This document shows positions 38,495-47,902 of a stretch of 64,000 bases of DNA, in pieces. Position 1 is the first letter of the stretch. Each line of letters opens with the position of its first letter. The DNA lies in assembly GCF_012720115.1 (NCBI RefSeq), contig NZ_VNWN01000010.1:19817-83816 (forward strand), in the 5' to 3' direction. The position numbers and the translations under genes were made by a program. Below the pieces are notes generated by a model that saw only the letters and a program-made list of their open reading frames with translations, did no database searches and had not been told where the DNA came from. This DNA is from Sneathiella chinensis (GTDB lineage: Bacteria; Pseudomonadota; Alphaproteobacteria; Sneathiellales; Sneathiellaceae).

Positions 38495-38992
38495 ATGAAA
38501 GAAAAATCCAAAAAAATGCTCACCGATGAAGAGGCCTACTGGTATTACAGCCTCTTCTTCTTTGGGTATGGAAGCCTTATCAGGGAAGGCGATAAATATC
38601 TGGAAAACCACAATCTGGGCCGCGCCCATATCCGTGTCATTCTGGTATTGCGGCAGCGTCCCGGCTCAACCCTCAGCGACCTGTGCCACTTCCTCAGCGT
38701 CAGCCAGCAGGCGATCAGCCGCACCCTAAAACAACTCAGTATGGGCGGCTATATCAGTCAGGAAGAAGGAAGCACCGACCGTCGTCAGCGGCACCTGTAC
38801 CTTACGGAAAAAGGCGAGGAAATATGCTTTGGCCTGATGCGAGCCCAGAAAGTGCTCCTGCAGAAGGCTTTCGACAAGGTGGGACCTCCCTACTCTGAAG
38901 GTCTGTCGAAAATGCTGATCGCCGTCATGCAGGATGACGAGTATGAGAAGTTCAGGACTGTCTGGTCTGACCAGACGCCACCCGGGAACTAG
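38495..38992 (+). CDS. MarR-family transcriptional regulator
   Basis: A regulator of 165 residues from the ATG at 38495 (AGGA upstream). The winged helix is STLSDLCHFLSVSQQAISRTLKQLSMGGYISQEEGSTDRRQRHLYLTEKG. It is divergent from the thiolase-ligase-TRAP operon, and the long inverted repeats between them are a natural target. MarR regulators of ligase genes often respond to the acyl-CoA product; here that is inference. Confidence 0.85.
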   Translation: MKEKSKKMLTDEEAYWYYSLFFFGYGSLIREGDKYLENHNLGRAHIRVILVLRQRPGSTLSDLCHFLSVSQQAISRTLKQLSMGGYISQEEGSTDRRQRHLYLTEKGEEICFGLMRAQKVLLQKAFDKVGPPYSEGLSKMLIAVMQDDEYEKFRTVWSDQTPPGN

Positions 38993-39015
38993 GTCCCGAA
39001 TACTCAGACCCTACC

Positions 39016-39645
39016 CTAGTGGGGCCGCTGCCGATAGGCAGACACAAATTTTTCCGCAGACGCCCGGATCGCCGCTCTCTCTTTACCGGGAGCATAAAGG
39101 GCGCTGCCCATCCCCAGCGCAAATACCCCCAGCCGCAGGAAATCAGCAAGATTGCCCGGTGTCACGCCACCGGTCGGGCAAAGCCGCGTTTCCTTTGGCA
39201 AAACAGCTTTCATGCCCTTGATAAAAGGCAGCCCCAGAACCTCTGCCGGGAAAATCTTGAGAATATCCGCACCGGCCTTCAGGGCGTCAAAACATTCGCT
39301 GGGTGTAAAGCAGCCGGGGGCTGAAACCAGCCCCAGTTCCTTGGTCCGCCGAACAACATCCGGATCAAAATTGGGAGAAATCAAAACCTCTGCCCCGGCC
39401 TCAGCGGCTTGCTCCGCCTGCTGAACCGTCAAGACAGTCCCGCCCGCCAGTACCAGACGCGCCCCGAATTTCTGCCTGATCCGCCTCAGGCTGTCCTGCC
39501 AGTCAGGGCTGTTTGTTGTCACCTCGACAAACCGAAAACCGGCTCCCTCCAGCTCCTCACACACCCCGACCACCTCTTCCGGGGAAACGCCCCGCAAGAC
39601 AGCCGCCAGCGGCATCTCGGCGATTTTCTCGAACACCGTTTTCAT
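39016..39645 (-). CDS. KDPG/KDPGal-type aldolase
   Basis: A class I aldolase of 209 residues, most like 2-dehydro-3-deoxy-6-phosphogalactonate aldolase. PLAAVLRGVSPEE and FVEVTTNSPD (E41) form the substrate site, and the Schiff-base lysine is K130 in ADILKIFPAE. It would split a 2-keto-3-deoxy sugar acid phosphate into pyruvate and glyceraldehyde 3-phosphate. No sugar-acid kinase or dehydratase is adjacent, so it is an orphan here. It converges on the MarR gene with a 23-bp gap. Confidence 0.85.
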   Translation of the reverse strand: MKTVFEKIAEMPLAAVLRGVSPEEVVGVCEELEGAGFRFVEVTTNSPDWQDSLRRIRQKFGARLVLAGGTVLTVQQAEQAAEAGAEVLISPNFDPDVVRRTKELGLVSAPGCFTPSECFDALKAGADILKIFPAEVLGLPFIKGMKAVLPKETRLCPTGGVTPGNLADFLRLGVFALGMGSALYAPGKERAAIRASAEKFVSAYRQRPH

Positions 39646-39914
39646 GACCCTTCACCTAATCCCAGCGACGAATGTTTTTCCCGGAAATTGTAGTCACAGG
39701 ACTGGAAAACAGACAACAGTTTCTTATCCCAAACTTCCTGTCGGCTGACCGACCAAAAAAGTGTCAGAGGCATGGAACCTTTGCGGCAACACTGATCTTT
39801 CCCCGCTCGCCCCCAAGGGCGTCTGCACATGAAATTGTCTTTTGATGATGCCCTTTTTGGCCCGCCATACCGGGGAAGCCGAATAGAGTAGAAGCGAACC
39901 TTCTCTGTCACATT
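39646..39914. other. Intergenic region upstream of the aldolase
   Basis: These 269 bp hold no gene I can support. A minus-strand open frame (39642-39911) ends in ATGA overlap with the aldolase start, but its product has no family features. No clear terminator was seen after the amiR-like gene. Confidence 0.4.
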
Positions 39915-40517
39915 CTAAATGCCGTGCGCCAACAGGTAAGCTTCCGCCAAGGCGACCACTGAAATCCTGTTCTTCATGGCTTTATCCCGCAGCAGCCGAT
40001 AGGCCTCTTCTTCATTGACACCGCGCTCTTTCATCAACGCTTGCACCGCATTCTCGATTTTCCGGCGGCCTTTCAGGGTTTCATCCAGCAGGCGAATTCT
40101 TCGGTTCAGGCGCCCGACATGCTTGCTCATTTGAACGGCATTGGTCACCGCCGCCAGGATTCCGAACAACCGGATCGGCTTTGTCAGAACGCTGTGGGTG
40201 CTCAACTTTGCCAGTCGGCTCAGGATTTCAGGGGTTTCATAGGATATGATCGCAATTCTGGCGACATCGGTCTCTGCGCTCATCCAGTCGTAATTCTGCT
40301 CCCCGACCTCCGGGCTTAGAAGGAACAGGACGACTTTCACGCCTTCCGGCAAGGTATCCGGCGCGGGCCACATGCGGCGGGCGCTGCACCCCACCCTGTT
40401 GAGATGGCGCGTCAAGGCAACCCCATCCTCGTCATCCGGATGGATGACAAGGGCCTGGGACTCACGCAAAGCACGTAAGATCGAACGATCAAACAATTCC
40501 GACTTGCCGTTTGCCAT
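39915..40517 (-). CDS. amiR: AmiR-like ANTAR antitermination regulator
   Basis: An RNA-binding regulator of 200 residues: an N-terminal pseudo-receiver domain (residues about 15-130, without the usual phosphorylated Asp context) and a C-terminal ANTAR domain (GRRKIENAVQALMKERGVNEEEAYRLLRDKAMKNRISVVALAEAYL). ANTAR proteins bind paired hairpins in leader RNA and prevent termination. Its ATG overlaps the amiC-like stop codon by one base, as in the classic amiC-amiR pair. The likely target is the terminator at 47903-47947, in the leader of this same operon. Confidence 0.87.
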   Translation of the reverse strand: MANGKSELFDRSILRALRESQALVIHPDDEDGVALTRHLNRVGCSARRMWPAPDTLPEGVKVVLFLLSPEVGEQNYDWMSAETDVARIAIISYETPEILSRLAKLSTHSVLTKPIRLFGILAAVTNAVQMSKHVGRLNRRIRLLDETLKGRRKIENAVQALMKERGVNEEEAYRLLRDKAMKNRISVVALAEAYLLAHGI

Positions 40518-41653
40518 TACTCTCTTTTTGCCATCAGAATCCGATCATACCCTGTCAAATACGGATCAGGCTGGATCACGTCTCGACTTTTCCACTTGAT
40601 CTCAAAACTACCATCTTTTCGGGATTCTCCTATCACGCATCGCAAATGCGTGTGATTTGTTTCCGGATCCAGCGATATTTTCCCGCCCGGCGCCATCAAT
40701 TCCAGACCAGACAGCGCCGTCAGAATATCCTCACTGCTATCGCTATAGGTGAACTCCATAGCCCGGGCCAACAACTTGACCTGGGCGTAGGTTGTCTGGG
40801 CATAGACACCCGGAATTTGATCCTCCCCGAACTTCGCCCTGTATCTCTCAAGAAACTCTTGATTGAGGGTATCTTCCTCGGTTCCGAAATACGCAGCCGC
40901 CGTCAGATGCCCGGCCCGCCCTTCCTCCTGAATGGCTGACAACTCGGATTCCGTCATTGTCAGGGAGACAATTTTCAAGGCTGGCCCCGCCAGTTCGTCC
41001 TCAAAGCAACTGTCATAGAATTTTTTATTCTCATTGCCCACAAATGTGGACAACAGCACATCCGGCTCGAATTTCAGCGCATTGCGAATAACCGACTTGT
41101 ACCCTTCGACGGGTGTATCCAGCGGAACATAGGCGCTTCCCAAGACGCTTCCGGTGCTTTCTTCCAGAAACTCACTGACGATACGGTTTGTTTCACGGGC
41201 GAAAAGGGTGTCCGAGCCAAGCAGGTAATATTTGCGCCGCTCCGCTTTTACCAGATAGTCCAGCAGGGGAATGATCATCTGATTGGGTGTTGCCCCCCCG
41301 TAAATGACATTGGGGGAATACTCAAACCCTTCATAGACAGAGGGATAGAAAAGAACCCCGTTAAACCGCTCGATGATGGGCAGAACGCGTTTTCGGCAGG
41401 AAGACAGGCAAGACCCGAAGATGACATTGACATTCTGCTTCAACAGCAAATCGATGGTCAGTCGGGCGTATTCTTCCTCGTCGCTTCGGGCATCCAGAAT
41501 AATCGGCTCGAACAGGCGGCCGTTCACGCCCCCTTTCGAATTGATCTCCTCCACGGCCAATATGATACCTTTCAGATGCGCCTGCTCGGTCACAGACATC
41601 AAACCGGTTTGGGAGAATAGAACGCCAAAGGTAAAGGCAGGCTTATCACTCAT
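40517..41653 (-). CDS. amiC: AmiC-like cytoplasmic amide sensor
   Basis: A protein of 378 residues with the periplasmic-binding-protein fold but no signal peptide (MSDKPAFTFGVLFSQTGLMSVTE), as in Pseudomonas AmiC. Characteristic segments are IFGSCLSSCRKRVLPIIERFNGVLFYPSVYEGFEYSPNVIYGG and GVYAQTTYAQVKLLARAM. AmiC binds an amide and, when empty, holds AmiR inactive. The ATG follows the amidase stop with no gap, so the three genes are coupled. The ligand is probably the amidase substrate. Confidence 0.88.
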   Translation of the reverse strand: MSDKPAFTFGVLFSQTGLMSVTEQAHLKGIILAVEEINSKGGVNGRLFEPIILDARSDEEEYARLTIDLLLKQNVNVIFGSCLSSCRKRVLPIIERFNGVLFYPSVYEGFEYSPNVIYGGATPNQMIIPLLDYLVKAERRKYYLLGSDTLFARETNRIVSEFLEESTGSVLGSAYVPLDTPVEGYKSVIRNALKFEPDVLLSTFVGNENKKFYDSCFEDELAGPALKIVSLTMTESELSAIQEEGRAGHLTAAAYFGTEEDTLNQEFLERYRAKFGEDQIPGVYAQTTYAQVKLLARAMEFTYSDSSEDILTALSGLELMAPGGKISLDPETNHTHLRCVIGESRKDGSFEIKWKSRDVIQPDPYLTGYDRILMAKRE

Positions 41654-43036
41654 TCACGCAAACTCCGATACCACGCTCTGCTGCAAAACAGTCTGAACCT
41701 GCAAGGCTGTCTGAAGCAAATATTCATCCTCTCCGGGTTTTGCCATCATCATCAATCCGACAGGGAAGCCATTTTCAGCCAACCCGGCAGGAACCGTTAT
41801 GGAAGGAAGCCCTGCCAGATTTCCCATCCAGCAAAACCACGTCATACTATCCTGCGTCGTGACACGCCGCCCGTCAAACTCTTGCCAGACCTCGTCTTGT
41901 CCGGGCGCGGTAACCGGCAAGGTGGGAAGGGCCAGAATATCGGCCTTTTCAAACAAAACAGTCAGGATGCCCATGAATTGCTGACGGATTTTCTGGGCAT
42001 GAAGATATTCAACAGCCGACAACTGGTTACCCGCCACCAGATGAGCGATCGTCACATCGCCAAACCCGTCCGGTTTTTCCTGCAACAAGTGTTGATGGTA
42101 GCTGGAGGCCTCGGAATGCAAAATCGCTTCCCAAGCCGCAAAATAGGGCTCCATGGTCTCCATTTGAACCGTGTTCCAGTCGAAATCCCGACCCAGCCGT
42201 TCTCTCGCGCCTTGGATCACGTCTTCCACATCCGCCCGCCGTTCCAGATAAGGCCCCGTCAATGCCAGAACCTTTTTGCCTCGCGCTGTACTCTCGGGAT
42301 CGAACCGTCTGGCCGAAAATGTACTTGGATCCTGCGGGTCCGCCCCCAGTAGATAGGGGGCCAACAGCAACAGGTCTTTCACATCTCGCGTCAGCAATCC
42401 GGGAGCATCCAGAGACCATGAAAGCGGCAGAACCCCGTATCTGGAAGCCCGGCCATAGCTTGGCTTGTACCCGACGATGCCGCAGGCCGCAGACGGAATG
42501 CGAACCGACCCGCCCGTATCACTGCCAAGGGCGGCCCCGACAACACCATCCGCAACAGCAAGGGCGGATCCCCCGCTACTGCCCCCCGTGATGTGGTTCG
42601 GATCAAGCGGATGCCGTGTCGGACCGATCGAGGAACCTGTATTGGTCGCCCCGTAAGCCCACTCATGCATGTTTGTTTTACCAAAGATAACGGCACCAGC
42701 TTCCCGCAAGTTCCGCACGATGGTGGCATCCTGCCCTTCGGGAATTTTCGGCACGGCCCCGGAACAGGCAGTTGTCGGATGATCCAAGGTCCAATAGTTG
42801 TCCTTTACCGCGATGGGAATACCGTCAACCGGGCTCAAGCCTCTCCCTTTTTTACGGCGCTCATCGGATTGCTCCGCCTGACGCCGGACCGCCTTTTCAT
42901 TCAGGGCAACAAAGGCGTTGAGATGTTGGCTCGACCTGAACTGGTCCAATGCCTTTTCAACAAGCTCCGAAGAGGTTGTTCCAGACTGCGCCAACGCCGC
43001 CGCCTGTTCCGTTACAGAATTCAGACTATTGTCCAT
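41654..43036 (-). CDS. Amidase, amidase-signature family
   Basis: A hydrolase of 460 residues that converts an amide to an acid and ammonia. The catalytic triad is complete: K78 in GIPIAVKDNY, S153 in GGSSGGSALA, and the nucleophile S177 in GSDTGGSVRIPSA. The spacings (75 and 24) match those of FAAH. Indoleacetamide hydrolase belongs to the same family. Its start overlaps a 53-codon gene by 11 bp. It stands between an amide-type ABC importer and an amide sensor, so an imported or internally formed amide is the likely substrate. Confidence 0.9.
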   Translation of the reverse strand: MDNSLNSVTEQAAALAQSGTTSSELVEKALDQFRSSQHLNAFVALNEKAVRRQAEQSDERRKKGRGLSPVDGIPIAVKDNYWTLDHPTTACSGAVPKIPEGQDATIVRNLREAGAVIFGKTNMHEWAYGATNTGSSIGPTRHPLDPNHITGGSSGGSALAVADGVVGAALGSDTGGSVRIPSAACGIVGYKPSYGRASRYGVLPLSWSLDAPGLLTRDVKDLLLLAPYLLGADPQDPSTFSARRFDPESTARGKKVLALTGPYLERRADVEDVIQGARERLGRDFDWNTVQMETMEPYFAAWEAILHSEASSYHQHLLQEKPDGFGDVTIAHLVAGNQLSAVEYLHAQKIRQQFMGILTVLFEKADILALPTLPVTAPGQDEVWQEFDGRRVTTQDSMTWFCWMGNLAGLPSITVPAGLAENGFPVGLMMMAKPGEDEYLLQTALQVQTVLQQSVVSEFA

Positions 43037-43187
43037 TTGGCTTCTCCAGAGGGGGCAGGATGGGGTGAAAGATGTGGGCTGGCTCTGCCTGCCGGACGTC
43101 CATCATCGAAAGACCCTTGCGAATTCGGGTCAAAGTTTCCCGGATACGGCGAAGCTGATCGTCGCTCAATTGAAGATCTGTTTTCAT
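43026..43187 (-). CDS. Small amidase-associated protein, GatC/AtzG-like in position
   Basis: A 53-residue gene, ATG at 43187, stop at 43026. It begins MKTDLQLSDDQLRRIRETL and ends PAHIFHPILPPLEKPNGQ. It starts two bases after the stop of the ATPase gene and overlaps the amidase start by 11 bp, so it is locked into the operon. An N-terminal amphipathic helix followed by an EPAHxFHP-type tail recalls small partner subunits of amidases (GatC; AtzG with AtzE), but no family can be assigned by eye. It may be a folding or activity partner of the amidase. Confidence 0.75.
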   Translation of the reverse strand: MKTDLQLSDDQLRRIRETLTRIRKGLSMMDVRQAEPAHIFHPILPPLEKPNGQ

Positions 43188-43189
43188 GG

Positions 43190-43888
43190 TCAAACCCCCA
43201 ACAATTCCTGTTGTAACTCCTTGTTCTGCCGTAGCTCTTCGCGGTCAACAGCCAAGCGAACAGCCCCTCTCTCCATGACATATGCCCTGCTGGCGATGGA
43301 CAAGCAAAAATCCAGATCCTGCTCGGCGACCAGAATGGCGATGCCACTTTCCTCGCGGATCTTCAAAAGGATTCCCGCCATTTCATCGATAATAGACGGC
43401 TGGACCCCCTCGGTTGGTTCGTCCAGCAAAAGGACTTTCGGTTTCATGGCAAGCGCGCGGGCCAGTGCAAGGACCTGCTGCTGACCGCCGGACAACCCAC
43501 CAGCAAGCGCGGCGGCCTTGCTTTTAAGCATTGGGAACCACTCCATCGCATGCTCAACCGCCTGCTTTGGCTTGTGACCATTGGTGGCGGCAGCGACAGC
43601 AATATTCTCGATCACCGACATCCGCGGAAAGACAAAGCGCCCTTGGGGAACATATCCAAGTCCAGCGCGCGCCCGGCCGAATGTGGTATCCGGCAAAAGA
43701 GCATTGTCCAGTTCAACCCGCCCTTCCCAATTGGGAATTTCGGCCGTGACGTATCGCATCAAGGTTGATTTTCCTACCCCGTTGCGTCCCAGCAAGGCGA
43801 CAATCTCTCCAGCGCCCACCTCCAGGCTGACATCCCGAATGATGGTCGTTTTTCCGTAGCCGCCCGTTGCGTTAGAGATTTTGAACAT
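43190..43888 (-). CDS. ABC ATPase, UrtE/LivF-like
   Basis: An ATPase of 232 residues. Walker A is LLGRNGVGKSTLMR, the signature is LSGGQQQVLALARAL and Walker B is VLLLDEPTEGVQP. These features match UrtE of urea/amide importers. The ATG at 43888 has GGAAGG upstream and overlaps the fused permease-ATPase gene by 17 bp. It would pair with the ATPase domain of that fusion. Confidence 0.87.
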   Translation of the reverse strand: MFKISNATGGYGKTTIIRDVSLEVGAGEIVALLGRNGVGKSTLMRYVTAEIPNWEGRVELDNALLPDTTFGRARAGLGYVPQGRFVFPRMSVIENIAVAAATNGHKPKQAVEHAMEWFPMLKSKAAALAGGLSGGQQQVLALARALAMKPKVLLLDEPTEGVQPSIIDEMAGILLKIREESGIAILVAEQDLDFCLSIASRAYVMERGAVRLAVDREELRQNKELQQELLGV

Positions 43889-45695
43889 GGGCCCGCCTTC
43901 CAAGATAGATATCCAATACACGCTCATCATTTCTGAGTTTGGCAATACTGCCCTGGGTAAAGAGCCGCCCCTGATGCAGAACGGTCACCGCCCCGTCCAG
44001 TGTCCTCACGAACTCCATGTCATGTTCAATCACAATGATGGTGACATATTGGGACAGCAGCCTCACCAGCTTTGACAGCTCCCGGGTTTCCTCATTTGTC
44101 ATACCCGCTGCGGGTTCATCGAAAAGAATGACCCGCGGCGCCAGACAGAGGACCATTCCGATATCAAGCCATTGCTGTTGCCCGTGAGAGAGAACAGCGG
44201 CACTCACCTCCCGCTGTTTATCCATGCCGAGCATATGCAGGATGGCAGAGGACACCTCACCTGCTTTCTCCGGTTCCCGGCTCATGGAATAGGCCGCCAT
44301 CCAGAGATTTTCCTGAACACTCAGTTCCGGAAAGACCTGTGGTTTCTGGTTTTTGACCGCTATTCCCGCGCGCACCCGTTCATACATTGGCAGGCTGCTG
44401 ATATCCTGATCCCCCAACAGGATCTGCCCCCCATCCTGAGGATAGAGACCGACACAAACCTTGAGATAGGAACTTTTTCCAGCCCCGTTTGGACCGATCA
44501 GGGAATGCGGTGTTCCGGGACCGAAGGACAATGAGACATGATCGACCGGGACGACCCCGCCAAAGCGTTTCAACAGGTCACGACTTTGCAAGGATTTTGC
44601 GGGCCCGGCGACCGCTTCCGCATCCAGCATGATTTTGGAAACAACGGCGCTATCCACCTCGACCGGTTTCATGTCCCGCGCCGCCGCATTATAGTCTGGC
44701 AGGAACCGCTGGCAGAGATCATCCAGCGCACCCAACAGTCCTTTTTTCAGGAACATCACCAGAATAATCAGGGTGATGCCCAGAATTAGGGTCGTCTGCC
44801 CCCCGATCGCACCACCGCCTAGCCAGAAAGACACGCCGCCAATCAGCAAGGCGCCGACAAACGCACCGCTTAATGTCCCGCGTCCGCCAACCAGAACATA
44901 GATCGGCACCAGCAGGGCTTCCTGCACTGAGAAGATGGAAGGGTTAAGGTAGTTCGCCCAGCCGGCATACAGCCCGCCGGCAAGACCCGCCACACCCCCC
45001 GCCAGCAGGAAATTGTAAAGCTGGAACTTTCGAACATCATAACCAAGCAGTTCCGCTTTTTCCTCATCCAGACGGATACAATCGATGATGCGACCAAACG
45101 AGCCATCCATGAAGCGGACAACCCCCAGATAGGCCAGCGCCGAGATCACGACAACAATCAGGAACATCAGGTTGGGGTCCGCACTTTCCGCCCCCTCGCC
45201 AAATCCCAGAATGTATCCGGGGATATTGGACATTCCGTTGTCCCCGCCGATGACCGCATCGCCTACCGTCAGCTTGAAGGATTGTGTCAGCGTCCACAAA
45301 ACGAGGGTGAAGGTATAGGTCAGGATGGTGGTCTGCAGTGGCCCGGTTCTGGCATAAAAAATCAGGTACCCGACGAGGGCGGCCGCTATGGCCCCGAACA
45401 GGGCTCCGGCAGGGAGAAGCCAGATCAGACTGTTCCCGGTAACGGGCGCCATATTCACGGCAACGACCGCCCCGAAATATCCGCCAAGCCCGTAGAACGC
45501 GGTTTGGCCAAGGCTCAGGACTCCGCCGCGCCCCCACACCAGATCCAAACTCATGGCCAGCAGCCCGAAGATCACCCACGAGGTTGCCACATAGGCAAGG
45601 TAGGGGTCCATCGCTCCGTGACCTGCAATCACCATCACAACCAGCGCAAGGGGAAGCGAGTATTTAAAGGACTTGTATAGATTTTCAAATGTCAT
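43872..45695 (-). CDS. Fused ABC permease-ATPase, UrtC-UrtD-like
   Basis: A protein of 607 residues joining a LivM/UrtC-type permease (about residues 1-325, some nine or ten membrane segments, RLDEEKAELLGYDVRKFQLYNFLLAGG) to a UrtD-type ATPase (about 355-607). Walker A is LIGPNGAGKSSYLK, the signature is LSHGQQQWLDIGM (the UrtD form) and Walker B is VILFDEPAAGMTN. In most Urt systems these are two genes. The fusion is contiguous and in frame, with a linker near residues 325-355. Confidence 0.87.
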   Translation of the reverse strand: MTFENLYKSFKYSLPLALVVMVIAGHGAMDPYLAYVATSWVIFGLLAMSLDLVWGRGGVLSLGQTAFYGLGGYFGAVVAVNMAPVTGNSLIWLLPAGALFGAIAAALVGYLIFYARTGPLQTTILTYTFTLVLWTLTQSFKLTVGDAVIGGDNGMSNIPGYILGFGEGAESADPNLMFLIVVVISALAYLGVVRFMDGSFGRIIDCIRLDEEKAELLGYDVRKFQLYNFLLAGGVAGLAGGLYAGWANYLNPSIFSVQEALLVPIYVLVGGRGTLSGAFVGALLIGGVSFWLGGGAIGGQTTLILGITLIILVMFLKKGLLGALDDLCQRFLPDYNAAARDMKPVEVDSAVVSKIMLDAEAVAGPAKSLQSRDLLKRFGGVVPVDHVSLSFGPGTPHSLIGPNGAGKSSYLKVCVGLYPQDGGQILLGDQDISSLPMYERVRAGIAVKNQKPQVFPELSVQENLWMAAYSMSREPEKAGEVSSAILHMLGMDKQREVSAAVLSHGQQQWLDIGMVLCLAPRVILFDEPAAGMTNEETRELSKLVRLLSQYVTIIVIEHDMEFVRTLDGAVTVLHQGRLFTQGSIAKLRNDERVLDIYLGRRAHVQNL

Positions 45696-45705
45696 CTTCA
45701 GCCCC

Positions 45706-46566
45706 TTACAACTTGAAACGCCAGCGCGAGGAAATGCCGAGGGGATAGAACCGCAGCAACAGAAGTGTCAGGGCAAAAAAGAAAATGTCCCCGGCCACGG
45801 ATGTCATGAAGCTGGAGATCACACTTGCCCCCCCGCCCATACCGATCGCTGAAAGCGCACTCCCCGCCAGCGTGACAGGCCCAGCCACCACAACAATCAG
45901 GAAAGATTTGATCACGAACGCAAACCCCATGGAGGGCGTCGCGGGCACAATGGGCAACAGGACAGCGCCCGCAAAACCCGCCAGACCGCACCCGATTGCG
46001 AAGGTCAAAGTATTTGTATTGGAAGAATTGATGCCGATCGCCCGCGCCATATGCGGCACCTGAATGGCCGCACGGGCCTTCATGCCATAGACGGACTTCG
46101 TCAACAGGTAATAGACACCGATCAACATTGACGCCGCGACAACGATCATCAGAAGGGGATACACAGCGAGGCTGTATTCCCCGATGGCAATACTCATCTG
46201 GGGCATGCCGATCCCCGGCGAAACGGTTCCGAATATAATGACGGCACACTGATACAACGCCAGGCTCAAGCCCCAAGTTGCCAGCATGGTGTCGAACATG
46301 CGTCCATAAAGCCGGCGAATGATCAATATCTCTACCAGCGCCCCGAATATCATGGTCAGAAGAACAGCAATCGGGATCGACAGAATAAACGGCACGCCCT
46401 GCTGGGTTGCCGTAAGCGCTGCATACGCCCCGAACATGATGAATTCCCCGTGGGCAAGATTGATCACCCCCATCAATCCGAACACAACGGCCAAGCCGAT
46501 AGTTGCGATTAGCAAAATAGATGCGCTGGAGAGAGAGGAGAGGAGAACCGCGAATAAATAGTCCAT
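45706..46566 (-). CDS. ABC permease, UrtB/LivH-like
   Basis: A permease of 286 residues with about eight membrane segments. The ATG at 46566 has AAGG upstream. FGLMGVINLAHGEFIMFGAY near the N terminus and TLTFAIGCGLAGFAGAVL are typical of the LivH/UrtB group. It lies 10 bp before the fused permease-ATPase gene. Confidence 0.88.
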   Translation of the reverse strand: MDYLFAVLLSSLSSASILLIATIGLAVVFGLMGVINLAHGEFIMFGAYAALTATQQGVPFILSIPIAVLLTMIFGALVEILIIRRLYGRMFDTMLATWGLSLALYQCAVIIFGTVSPGIGMPQMSIAIGEYSLAVYPLLMIVVAASMLIGVYYLLTKSVYGMKARAAIQVPHMARAIGINSSNTNTLTFAIGCGLAGFAGAVLLPIVPATPSMGFAFVIKSFLIVVVAGPVTLAGSALSAIGMGGGASVISSFMTSVAGDIFFFALTLLLLRFYPLGISSRWRFKL

Positions 46567-46644
46567 TACCTTAACTTTCCGTATTTCAAGGATCGGCGGG
46601 CCGAACAGTCCCCTGTCGGCCCGCCCCGGTACAGTCACTCAGTT

Positions 46645-47856
46645 TTATTGACCCGGTACGTAGTGACCGGCCTGACCCGGGTTCGCCACCAAATCACAGG
46701 TTTCATTCTCGAAAACGGCTGGAACAGATTTATAGGTCTCAATAATATTGAACCCGTGAGAGGTGTTCCCCTCTGCGATATAGATATTCTGGTTCAGGTG
46801 GTGGGACTTTGGATCGATACTGACCTTTCCGTTTGGTGCATCAAAGCTGATGCCCTTTTCCAAACCTTCGATCACCTTGTCATTGTCGACAGAACCGACC
46901 TTGTTTGCGGCAATCGCCCACAAATGGACCGCATTCCAGACATCAACCGCGCCCGAGACAATGGGAACCTCGGACCCGAATTTGGCGTGCCATTTCTGCA
47001 CGAATTCCTCATTTTCCGGGTTTTCCACCTGCATGAAATAGCCCTGATTGGCGATGATGCCCTTCCCGGCTTCCGGTGAAACAACAACCTGCTGGTTCCC
47101 TGAACCATAGTTTGTCGAGACGATACCAATGGAGTCCTTCAACCCAGCGGCTGCGAACTGCTCAAGAAAACCTGTTTGGTTCGCCCCTACAGGCAAGGCC
47201 ACCACGAAATCGGGTTTTGCCGCCTGAATTTTTTGCAGGATGGGCGCATAGTCCGTCACGGTCAGCGCCAGGAAATCCTCCCCAACCACTTCGCCGCCGT
47301 TGGCTTTTGCAAATTCATGAATCCAGTGGGCCGAGATGGTTCCGAAATTATAATCCGGGGCCATGATATAGATCTTCGGCCCATATTTTTTCAGGCCCCA
47401 CGTGATCAGCTTCGACATTTGCTGGGACGCGGATGAACCCGTTACAAATGTCTGCTTGTCACATGCCCCCCCTTCATAGAGAGAGGAATAGAAATAAGGC
47501 ACCTTGGCCTTCCGGACGATGGGACGGATTGCCTCGCGGGAGGAACTTGTCAATCCGGCGAACAGAACATCAATCTTGTCTCGCAGAATGGCTGTGTTGG
47601 TATATTGCGTATATTTGCTAAGCTCGGACTGGGCATCATAGGTCACAACCTCGACAGGTTTGCCCAACACACCGCCTTTTGCGTTGATCTCCTCAACGGC
47701 CAACTGCAAGGCGTTGTTCTGCTGAATACCATAAATATTGAGACCGCCCGTCAAATCGAAGATGGCTCCGATTTTGGCATCAGCAAAGGCAGTCCCGGAT
47801 GCCAAAGCTGTCAACAGCGCGGCTACGCTGACCCTTTTGATAGATGACTTGATCAT
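46645..47856 (-). CDS. ABC substrate-binding protein, UrtA/FmdD-like
   Basis: A periplasmic receptor of 403 residues with a signal peptide (MIKSSIKRVSVAALLTALAS, cleavage after AFA) and the ATG at 47856. AKIGAIFDLTGGLNIYGIQ, FAGLTSSSREAIRPIVRKAKVPYFYSSLYEGG and APDYNFGTISAHWIHEF resemble the urea/short-amide receptors UrtA and FmdD and also the AmiC fold. It heads the eight-gene operon. The resemblance between this receptor and the AmiC-like sensor in the same operon fits shared ligand recognition. Confidence 0.87.
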   Translation of the reverse strand: MIKSSIKRVSVAALLTALASGTAFADAKIGAIFDLTGGLNIYGIQQNNALQLAVEEINAKGGVLGKPVEVVTYDAQSELSKYTQYTNTAILRDKIDVLFAGLTSSSREAIRPIVRKAKVPYFYSSLYEGGACDKQTFVTGSSASQQMSKLITWGLKKYGPKIYIMAPDYNFGTISAHWIHEFAKANGGEVVGEDFLALTVTDYAPILQKIQAAKPDFVVALPVGANQTGFLEQFAAAGLKDSIGIVSTNYGSGNQQVVVSPEAGKGIIANQGYFMQVENPENEEFVQKWHAKFGSEVPIVSGAVDVWNAVHLWAIAANKVGSVDNDKVIEGLEKGISFDAPNGKVSIDPKSHHLNQNIYIAEGNTSHGFNIIETYKSVPAVFENETCDLVANPGQAGHYVPGQ

Positions 47857-47902
47857 GATCGCCCTTTCTTTAGAGGACGTATCTGGCATATGGAAATTGA
47901 AC

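Noticed and set aside
39642..39911. 89-codon open frame upstream of the aldolase with ATGA overlap
   Set aside because: Position is suggestive, but the product (many Arg, Trp and Cys, no pattern) resembles no protein family and no ribosome-binding site was found.
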